A stretch of DNA of 64,000 nt, from contig CAVTGS010000011.1 of the NCBI GenBank assembly GCA_963734295.1, positions 62,001 through 126,000 of the forward strand, in the 5' to 3' direction. A model generated the notes under the pieces. That model was not told the origin of the DNA. It saw only the letters and a list, made by a program, of their open reading frames with translations, and did no database searches. Origin of the DNA: JAEUMW01 sp963734295 (GTDB taxonomy: Bacteria; Pseudomonadota; Gammaproteobacteria; Burkholderiales; JAEUMW01). The translations under genes were made by a program, and so were the position numbers. Positions 57,548 to 64,000 of the stretch are shown piece after piece (position 1 is the first letter of the stretch; each line of letters begins with the position of its first letter).

Positions 57548-58708
57548 CTACGCTTCGTCGGGATCGGGATTCTCGGCCGCGGGCGTGCCGTCGAACGCGG
57601 GCGGGTGTCCAGGCGCGCGCGCCGCGATGCGGGGTGTCGCGCAAACCACGTCGCCGTTCTGGGCCCGGTGCCGCAGCGCGTGATCCATCAGCACGATCGC
57701 GAGCATCGCCTCGGCGATCGGCGTCGCACGGATGCCCACGCACGGATCGTGGCGCCCATGTGTCTCCACCAGCATCGGCTGGCCCTGCTTGTCGATGGAA
57801 CGGCGCGGCAGACGGATGCTCGAAGTGGGCTTGACCGCGATCCGGACGACGATGTCCTGGCCGGTGGAGATGCCGCCCAGGATGCCGCCGGCGTTGTTCG
57901 AGAGAAAGCCCTCGGGCGTCATTTCGTCGCTGTGCTCGGTGCCGTGCTGTTCGGCGCTCGCGAACCCCGCGCCGACCTCGACCCCCTTCACCGCATTGAT
58001 GTTCATCATCGCGTAGGCGATATCGGCGTCCAGCTTGTCGTACACGGGCTCGCCCCAGCCCACCGGCACCCCCTCCGCCACCGTCGTGATCAGCGCACCG
58101 ACCGAGTCGCCGGACTTGCGCAGGTCGTCCATGAATGCCTCGAGCTGCGGCACCAGCGCCTCGTCGGCGGCGAAGAAGGGGTTGGTATCGACGGCATCCC
58201 AGCTCCGGAAGGGAATCTTCACCGGCCCGAGCTGGCTCAGGCAGCCGCGTATGACGATACCGTGGCGCTCGTGCAGCCACTTCCTGGCAATGGCACCAGC
58301 GGCGACACGCACCGCGGTCTCGCGCGCCGATTGCCGCCCGCCGCCTCGGTAGTCGCGAATGCCATACTTCTGCCAGTAGGTGTAATCCGCGTGCCCGGGG
58401 CGAAACGTCTCCGCGATCTTCGAGTAGTCCTTGCTGCGGGGGTCCTCGTTGCGGATGAGGAGCCCGATCGGCGTGCCCGTCGTCCGGCCCTGGAAGACGC
58501 CGGACAGAATCTCGACCGTATCCGACTCCCGGCGCTGGGTCACGTGGCGCGACGTACCCGGCTTGCGGCGGTCGAGCTCGCGCTGAATATGCGCCGCGGC
58601 GAGCTCGATCCCCGGCGGACATCCGTCCACCACGCAGCCGATCGCCGGTCCGTGAGACTCACCGAACGAGGTGACACAGAAGAGCTTGCCGATGGTGTTG
58701 CCGGACAT
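57548..58708 (-). CDS. aroC: AroC, chorismate synthase
   Basis: Last step of the shikimate pathway, needs reduced FMN. 386 residues from ATG 58708: MSGNTIGKLFCVTSFGESHG, AIGCVVDGCPPGIELAAAHI (signature 1), YRGGGRQSARETAVRVAAGA and ITTVAEGVPVGWGEPVYDKL. SGGI-type motif: NNAGGILGGISTGQDIVVRI; then RHDPCVGIRATPIAEAMLAI. A short acidic tail NPDPDEA ends the protein. Intact. Confidence 0.97.
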   Translation of the reverse strand: MSGNTIGKLFCVTSFGESHGPAIGCVVDGCPPGIELAAAHIQRELDRRKPGTSRHVTQRRESDTVEILSGVFQGRTTGTPIGLLIRNEDPRSKDYSKIAETFRPGHADYTYWQKYGIRDYRGGGRQSARETAVRVAAGAIARKWLHERHGIVIRGCLSQLGPVKIPFRSWDAVDTNPFFAADEALVPQLEAFMDDLRKSGDSVGALITTVAEGVPVGWGEPVYDKLDADIAYAMMNINAVKGVEVGAGFASAEQHGTEHSDEMTPEGFLSNNAGGILGGISTGQDIVVRIAVKPTSSIRLPRRSIDKQGQPMLVETHGRHDPCVGIRATPIAEAMLAIVLMDHALRHRAQNGDVVCATPRIAARAPGHPPAFDGTPAAENPDPDEA

Positions 58709-58824
58709 GGGATCAGGGCCGAACGAGGCCCGGCGCACTGCCGCGGCGGGCATGGTCATTCGAGGGGCCGAAGTTTAACATAGGGTCGAAACGCAACTCC
58801 CCGGTGCACTCGGCCCTTACGACC

Positions 58825-59019
58825 ATGAGCAACCGCCCCGATCCCGAGAAACTGAAAGGCCCCGGCGGTCTCACCCTGCGCGAGATCCACGAGCAGACCA
58901 AGAAGAGCGTCGCGCGGGACCGCGACGACGCCAAGGCGCGTAACGCGCTCGCCCAGAAGGAAAACCGCTGGCAGCGTGTGGTGCGCTTCGTCTGGGACAA
59001 GAATCGGGGCCGCGGCTAG
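58825..59019 (+). CDS. Small hypothetical protein
   Basis: 64 residues, MSNRPDPEKLKGPGGLTLRE at ATG 58825, then QTKKSVARDRDDAKARNALA and RWQRVVRFVWDKNRGRG. Strongly charged, no membrane segment. Divergent from aroC (116 bp). Function unknown; the charged composition and lack of shadowing by another gene favour a real gene. Confidence 0.5.
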   Translation: MSNRPDPEKLKGPGGLTLREIHEQTKKSVARDRDDAKARNALAQKENRWQRVVRFVWDKNRGRG

Positions 59020-59171
59020 CAGCCTGTCGGACTTGAAGTCGTCCGGCTATGTGCCGAGCGCGAATCGCCAACCCCCTGTGGGCCCATCGAGCCACGGCGC
59101 GGCAAATCGGCCGACTGCACCTGGCACGCAGCCGAATTTGCGACCGTCGAGTGCAGTGGTGTGTGGATAAC

Positions 59172-60637
59172 CTACGGCACGTCGCCCTTCACTGCCGCGT
59201 CGATGCGGTCCACGATCACCGGGAAAAACGGGTTGCTGCGCAGCCGCGCGAACTGCCCGAGCGGAATGACGAGGGCTCCCGCCTCGCCGCTCGGGGCACC
59301 GCGCCCGAGCGGAAGCGCGAGGCCATCGGGTGCAGGGCGCGGCGTCAGCCCATACATCGGATCGTCGATGGGCGTGGGCACGGCGAGGTGCCCGAGCGAG
59401 AACACGGCGGCAGGCCAGGCGAGCCCGGTGGGCTTGGGACCGCTTCGCGGCTTCCCGCCTCTCGCGTCCACTCGACGACCTCCTCGCTCTCGCGGCTGCG
59501 GTTCCCGACCAAGGTGAGGCGAAACGGCAACGCCGGCGCCGTCGCCACCTGATCGAATGCGTGCCTCGGCCAGGGCGCGATCAGGCTCGACAACAGCTCC
59601 CTGCGATTCACGTCGAAGACGACGAGCTCGTGTCCTTTCGCGGGCAGCCGCTTGAAGAGCCGATTGGCGAGGTCGGCCGCCAGGATCGTCGAGTCGACCA
59701 GCGACTGGAATGCGGTCACCGTCGGCATGCGATCGAGCGCGCCGCGCTCCTCGGCCTGCACGAGGCTCGCTTCGAGCGCACGCGTGAGGCTGTAGATCTG
59801 GTGCGCGGCATTGACCGGGAAAGAGTTGTACTTATACGGGTCGTACTCGGGCATGACATCGAGCCACGCGGCCTTCTCGAGGCCCGGCAGCGGAGCGAGC
59901 AGCGAGGTGAAGTTGGTCATCACCGCGAAGCGCGACACGCCGATCGCCGGCGAGAACAGCAGCAGCCGCGACGGCATCGTCAGCGACGTGTCGTCCATGG
60001 CCCGCAACACGTGCAGGAGCGCGAGCGGCGCGCCCGTCGAATAGCCGGCGACGTAGAGCGGCTTGCCGGGCGCGCGCTCCGCCGCGTGACGCAGTGCGAG
60101 CGCGGTCGCCGCCATCCAGTCCTCCCAGTCGACACTGCGCAAGGCGCCGGGAATCGTGCCGTGGCCGGGGAGCCGCAGCCATACGACGTGGAAGCCGCGC
60201 TCGTGCAGTACGCGGCCGACCGTCTCCAGCGAGTACGGCGCATCCGACAGGCCGTGCAGCATCACCGCGGCGCCGCGCGGCGCCGCGTGTCCAAGCTCGT
60301 GCGTGCGGTTGCCCTGGGTGTCGAGCGCGATTCGAGCGGCGAGCGTGCCGGCGCTGTAGCGCTCGAGCTCGCTCGCGTCCGCACGCGGTGAGGATGCGTA
60401 GATGGTCTGCCGCAGCTCGGCGAAGAGTCGCTCTTCCTGCGCGATGTACTCCGGAAGCGTTCGCGGTGCGCCGGGGCCGGCCTTGAACTCGTTCACGAGC
60501 CGCACCGTGTGCCAGGGATCGAGGTCAGGGTGCCGCCACCAGGCCTGGGCTGCGAAGCCAATGGCGACGGCAGCGACGATCGCCGCGAGGAAAACGGTCG
60601 CCTGAATCACGAGCCGTGTGGTGCGGGGAAGGAACAT
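59172..60637 (-). CDS. Membrane-anchored alpha/beta hydrolase (one frameshift)
   Basis: About 488 residues from ATG 60637. One N-terminal membrane segment, LVIQATVFLAAIVAAVAIGF. The hydrolase core shows AAVMLHGLSDAPYSLETVGR, FHVVWLRLPGHGTIPGALRS and the nucleophile serine in LYVAGYSTGAPLALLHVLRA near residue 195; SRLLLFSPAIGVSRFAVMTN follows. One frame change near 59480; the restored C-terminus runs AVFSLGHLAVPTPIDDPMYG to DAAVKGDVP. Substrate unknown; the catalytic domain is probably periplasmic. Confidence 0.78.
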
Positions 60638-60897
60638 GATGTGTGTGGAGTGGGAGTGGGACCGCGCATCCGTTCGCGGGACCCGTGTTTTCTTCGCCAC
60701 GTTGATGGTAAACCGGCGCCGGGTTCGCCTCCAGCGCGTCGTCGAGGCGTCGCGAGCGAGCCTCGCGGCGATCGAACGCGCCGCAGGCTGACGACTTGAC
60801 AGTCCGAAGCGGGACCCGGGATATTGACCGCCCACCGCCAACCCCTTTCACGGATCAGTTCGATGACCGCTCACCTCGTCGCCCGCCACCAAACTGA

Positions 60898-61067
60898 CAA
60901 GGCTGTTGAAGAACCCTTCGCGCCGCGTTTGACACGAAAAATGCTCAGATGCGAGGCGCGACGAACGACGTAGCTTGGCCTATGCCGAGGAGCGCAACGA
61001 AGCGGATGGGCATTTTGTCGTGCGAACCGTGAAGGGGCGCGGCCCCGAGGGGTTTTTCAGCAGCCTG
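60898..61067. mobile_element. MITE-like inverted-repeat element
   Basis: 170 bp with imperfect terminal inverted repeats of about 22 bp: AAGGCTGTTGAAGAACCCTT at the left, and CAGGCTGCTGAAAAACCCCT as the reverse complement of the right end (four mismatches over 22 bp). Internal arms (ACGAAAAATGCTCAGATGC against ACGACAAAATGCCCATCCGC) extend the palindrome, so the whole element can fold. CTGA flanks it on both sides (60894-60897 and 61068-61071), a possible target duplication. No transposase inside. Confidence 0.6.
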
Positions 61068-61070
61068 CTG

Positions 61071-61905
61071 ATGATTTGCGGCGGCGTGCTGGGCCTCGCA
61101 CTGTTGTTTGCCGCGCACGCTGCGCACGCCAACATTTTCGTCGAGGATCGTCGCGAACAGCATGACGCGCAACGATCCGATAATGCGGTCCGTTGGTCTG
61201 CTTCATCACCCCGAAGCGGGCGCGGGAGGCACTGCGTTTCTGGTAAGCAGCTGCCATATCGCCACTGCCTACCACGTCGCGTTCATGAAAGGGCGGGACC
61301 CGCGCACCGGCGCTGTCGAGATCAGTCGCCCGCAAATCGGCCACACGGCTGATTTCCTCGCTGGTCCGGATCCCAGGGTTGCATCCAAGTTCGCAGCAAA
61401 GACACGTGGAACCGTCGTGGCTTTCGGCCGCTTCTCGAAGCCGAGTTTCGAGGGCATGGCGGGTGACTGGGCGATCCTGAGACTCGACGATTGCCTGGGA
61501 CGCAAGTACGGATATCTGAAGTACGCACGCCCCGGCCGGCACAGCCCCATGCCCGCGGGAGAGTTGATGACAATCGGATTCCCGCGATCCCGTGCGTCGC
61601 AGCCGGGGATCACGGTGGAAAGCGGCTGCAAGGCCCGGGACCACGGTCCGGTCGCGGGACTGGTCGGTGTCGATTGCGCGTTCGAGAGCGGGATGTCAGG
61701 CGGCCCCGTTCTGGAACGGCAGGGCGACGGCCGGTGGCTTGTCGTCGGATTGATCCAGCAATCCATGGCCCCCGTCGATGGCGTGCTGCCGGAATACTCG
61801 ATGACTCACCGCAACCAGATCGTTTACGTAACCGCCTTCAAGAGGGCGCTCGACAATGCGCTCAAAGCGGACGCCAGGAGGCTGGTGGGAGAACGCGCCC
61901 GATAG
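61071..61905 (+). CDS. Secreted trypsin-like serine protease (one frameshift)
   Basis: About 278 residues. The N-terminal signal peptide MICGGVLGLALLFAAHAAHA starts at ATG 61071, in a frame that shifts near 61160 into MRSVGLLHHPEAGAGGTAFL. The catalytic triad is visible: histidine in SCHIATAYHVAFMKG, aspartate in MAGDWAILRLDDCLG and serine in DCAFESGMSGGPVLERQGDG. The C-terminal body is intact to 61905. The start codon lies within 4 bp of the MITE-like element, so its native promoter may have been displaced. Confidence 0.78.
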
Positions 61906-61961
61906 GCCTGATCGCCCGACATGAGTCGGTCGGCCGACCGGGTGCGGGAGGCGCGCTGGCT

Positions 61962-62186
61962 TCAGTTCAGCGCACAGGCCCCCGGGCCGTCCGGGTGCCC
62001 ACACGTGCCACACGGACCGGCCGCGAAGGACCTTGAGTCCGGTGTCGATCCCGCGGTTGAAAAGACGGACAACTTCTTTTCGAGCTCGGTCGAGTGGCAG
62101 CTTGGGCAATCCGGAACCGCACCGTTGCGGACCAGCGTTTCGAATTCGTTCCCGCACTTGCTGCACGCGTATTCGTAGATGGGCAT
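61962..62186 (-). CDS. FmdB-type zinc ribbon protein
   Basis: 74 residues, intact. MPIYEYACSKCGNEFETLVR and GAVPDCPSCHSTELEKKLSV hold the two CxxC zinc knuckles of the FmdB/CxxC_CXXC_SSSS family. The C-terminus adds GPCGTCGHPDGPGACALN. Proposed regulatory role in this family, no defined target. Confidence 0.88.
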   Translation of the reverse strand: MPIYEYACSKCGNEFETLVRNGAVPDCPSCHSTELEKKLSVFSTAGSTPDSRSFAAGPCGTCGHPDGPGACALN

Positions 62187-62359
62187 AGCGGACTCCTTGT
62201 GAGCTTCTATTGTAATCCAGCCGGAAACCCGCTCGACGGCTGCGCGATCAGTGCGTGTTGGCTGCTGGTGAACCTGCACCATGGCTTCGGGCGCGCGGCG
62301 TCTCGATGCAAATCGCCGCCAGCTGATCCGTAGGTTGGGTCGATGGCTGACGACGCTCG

Positions 62360-62843
62360 TCAGGACGGAGATTCCACGACCACCGCGCTGACCTGCGTCA
62401 AGCCCGCGTAATGAAAGCCGATCGCCCGTGCGGCGACCTCGGAGAGATCCAGCACCCTGCCCTTTACGTGCGGCCCGCGATCGTTGATGCGGACGATGAC
62501 GGTCCGCTTGTTGCGCTTGTTGGTGACCTTCAGGTACGTGCCGAATGGCAGCGTCCTATGCGCCGCGGTGTAAGACCGCTGGTCGACGCTCGCCGCTTGC
62601 GGTGCGCCGACCCTGGAAGTGGTCAGCGTAGCGCGAAGCAACTCCGGACAGCGCGTGCCGCTCGAGCGATCGACGGGTGGGCGACTTCTTGGAGTGCTGC
62701 TTGGCGACTTGTTCCGAGGCTGCGGCCGTCGCCGCAGGCATGCGCTGCCCCTGGTTGATCGCCGCGGTCGAGAGTACGAGCACCGTGGCCACGGCGACAC
62801 GCCGCGCGCGCCAGCGCTTGGTCCGCGGGAATCGTCTCGTCAC
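62360..62843 (-). CDS. RlpA-like septal ring lytic transglycosylase (one frameshift)
   Basis: About 160 residues. Signal region VAVATVLVLSTAAINQ, then a basic linker, GVASRYADHFQGRRTASGE with the conserved RTASGE, and, after a frame change near 62580, YTAAHRTLPFGTYLKVTNKR, VIVRINDRGPHVKGRVLDLS and AARAIGFHYAGLTQVSAVVV. This is the double-psi barrel of RlpA. No SPOR domain is attached. A second RlpA-like gene lies beyond the aldo/keto reductase. Confidence 0.82.
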
Positions 62844-62937
62844 TGACTACCTCCGCCGTCTCTGGAGTGCGAGCATACCGAGCGCGACTGCCCCACTTCG
62901 GATCGCGCCGGACGCACGTTCGAGCGGATGGATTTGG

Positions 62938-63786
62938 TCACAGCAGCTCCAGCGGTGTCGGTCCGCGCGGCGGCGGGAACGCTTGGTCGAGGTCGGCGAT
63001 GTCCTCCGCGCTGAGTCGGAGGTCGAGCGTGGCGCGATTTTCTCGAACGTGCACCAGGGTGCCGGCCTTCGGAATGGTGACGACCCCTTCCTTCCGCAGC
63101 ACCCACGCTATGGCCACTTGCGCGGGCGTCACACCATGTCTCGCCGCCACGGCCTTCAGCCTCGCGTGCCCGAGCAGCCGCCCTTGCTCGACCGGCGAGT
63201 ACGCCATGATGGGAACACCACGCGCGATGCACCACGGCAAGAGATCGTATTCGATGCCGCGACGGGTCAGGTTGTAGAGCACTTGATTGGTCGCCACGGC
63301 GCCGCCGGCCGGCAGGCTGACGAGCTCCTGCATGTCCGCGCCGTCGAAATTGCTGACGCCCCAGTAACGGATCTTGCCCGCGTCGGTGAGCCTCGCGAAG
63401 GCCTCGAGCGTGTCCGCGAGAGGCGGATTTCCGCGCCAGTGGAGCAGGTAGAGGTCGAGCCGGTCGGTTCCGAGTCGCCGCAAACTGCCCTCGCACGCGG
63501 CGATGGTTCGCCTGCGGCTCGCGTTCTGCGGCAGCACCTTGCTCACGAGGAAGACCTCGTCCCGGCGCCCTGCGATCGCTTCAGCGACCAGTTCTTCCGC
63601 GGCACCATCGGCATACATCTCCGCGGTGTCGATGAGCGTCATGCCGAGGTCGACGCCGAGCCGCAGCGCCGCGATCTCGTGCTTGCGGCGCGCCGGGTCT
63701 TCGGCCATGCGCCAAGTGCCCTGGCCGAGCGCCGGCACGGCCTCGCCCGACGGGAGTCTGACGGTGCGGATGGCGGCTTCGGACAT
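62938..63786 (-). CDS. Aldo/keto reductase
   Basis: NADPH-dependent (beta/alpha)8 reductase, 282 residues, intact. Catalytic tetrad: aspartate and tyrosine in MTLIDTAEMYADGAAEELVA, lysine in VFLVSKVLPQNASRR, histidine in LDLYLLHWRGNPPLADTLEA. Cofactor site: VTIPKAGTLVHVRENRATLD. Substrate unknown. It sits between two RlpA-like genes on the same strand. Confidence 0.92.
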   Translation of the reverse strand: MSEAAIRTVRLPSGEAVPALGQGTWRMAEDPARRKHEIAALRLGVDLGMTLIDTAEMYADGAAEELVAEAIAGRRDEVFLVSKVLPQNASRRRTIAACEGSLRRLGTDRLDLYLLHWRGNPPLADTLEAFARLTDAGKIRYWGVSNFDGADMQELVSLPAGGAVATNQVLYNLTRRGIEYDLLPWCIARGVPIMAYSPVEQGRLLGHARLKAVAARHGVTPAQVAIAWVLRKEGVVTIPKAGTLVHVRENRATLDLRLSAEDIADLDQAFPPPRGPTPLELL

Positions 63787-63799
63787 CAAATCGCGAGCG

Positions 63800-64000
63800 T
63801 TAGCTCACCACTTCCGCTGTCACCGGCGCCATGCCCTTCGGACCGATGCCGAGCTTCTTGGCCGCTGCCTGCGAGATGTCGAGGACGCGGTCCGGCTGGG
63901 TCGGCCCCCGGTCGTTGATGGTCACGACGACGCTCTTGCCGTTATTCTCGTTCGTGATCTTCACCTTCGATCCGAACGGCAACGTCGGGTGCGCGGCGGT
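63800..64000 (-). CDS. RlpA-like protein (partial, 5' end outside the window)
   Basis: The last 66 residues: TAAHPTLPFGSKVKITNENN, SVVVTINDRGPTQPDRVLDI and SQAAAKKLGIGPKGMAPVTA. This is the C-terminal half of the RlpA double-psi barrel, clearly paralogous to 62360-62843. The 5' part continues past 64000. Confidence 0.85.
   Translation of the reverse strand, partial: TAAHPTLPFGSKVKITNENNGKSVVVTINDRGPTQPDRVLDISQAAAKKLGIGPKGMAPVTAEVVS

Noticed and set aside
54996..58622. Open frame of 1208 codons on the minus strand
   Set aside because: It runs through leuC, the MFS gene and aroC in a different frame; those three have clear families, so this is a high-GC shadow.
59020..59070. CAGCCTGTCGGACTTGAAG after the small gene as another MITE copy
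   Set aside because: Only the CAGCCTG end is shared with the element at 60898-61067; no second end or duplication was found.
1..64000. tRNA, rRNA, CRISPR array, replication origin or transposase gene
   Set aside because: No cloverleaf-like sequence, repeat-spacer pattern, DnaA-box cluster or transposase motif was recognised on reading; a covariance or profile search was not possible here.

Overview
The window looks like a chromosomal stretch of a high-GC, photosynthetic (purple) betaproteobacterium. Two things point there. The first 23 kb carries carotenoid and bacteriochlorophyll genes (bchC, crtF, crtE, crtD, crtC, crtB, crtI, bchO, bchD, bchI). The right half carries the leuC-ecn-leuD-leuB-asd-fimV-truA-trpF-trpB-trpA-accD-folC-dedD-cvpA-purF-metZ order that is usual in Burkholderiales and their relatives. 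The species was not determined.

Layout. (1) 1-8080: photosynthesis cluster. crtE-crtF-bchC run leftward, crtD-crtC run rightward from a shared divergent promoter, and crtI-crtB run leftward. CrtC, CrtD and CrtF together indicate the spheroidene/spirilloxanthin branch. The bchC and crtE/crtD promoters each hold two TGT-N12-ACA-type operators (PpsR/CrtJ sites) exactly 8 bp apart, and crtI has a single site. (2) 8257-19198: nine leftward genes that split the photosynthesis cluster. They are a VapBC-type toxin-antitoxin pair, a type III restriction-modification system (res, ORF6N gene, mod), a TIGR04255-family gene with two small unknown partners, and a UvrD-like helicase with a RelE-like N-terminus. 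The last seven are almost gapless. (3) 19302-23013: bchI-bchD-bchO, the Mg-chelatase block. (4) 23305-24463: an orphan sugar-ABC ATPase. (5) 24402-29029: a leftward run of metallophosphoesterase, cytochrome c, DUF1566 protein, SoxY, SoxZ, HiPIP and reaction-centre tetraheme cytochrome, with a divergent LysR regulator. The order resembles an electron path from sulfur compounds to the reaction centre. (6) 30459-36792: beta-glucan-type glycosidase operon (GH1, GH144-like, a large discoidin protein) with the scar of a deleted sugar ABC transporter inside it.

(7) 36929-58708: housekeeping genes, almost all leftward, including a SAM-II-like riboswitch in front of metZ. (8) 58825-64000: small hypothetical gene, alpha/beta hydrolase, a 170-bp MITE-like element directly before a secreted serine protease, an FmdB-type zinc ribbon, and two RlpA-like genes flanking an aldo/keto reductase.

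Data quality. From 1 to about 22 kb nearly every long gene is broken by several single-base frameshifts, in photosynthesis and defence genes alike, while 22-64 kb has only about seven. The reading frames are otherwise conserved, so I read most of these as sequencing indels at a poorly polished contig end rather than decay. Gene boundaries in that part span the frameshifts and starts there are approximate. No tRNA, rRNA, CRISPR array or transposase gene was seen.
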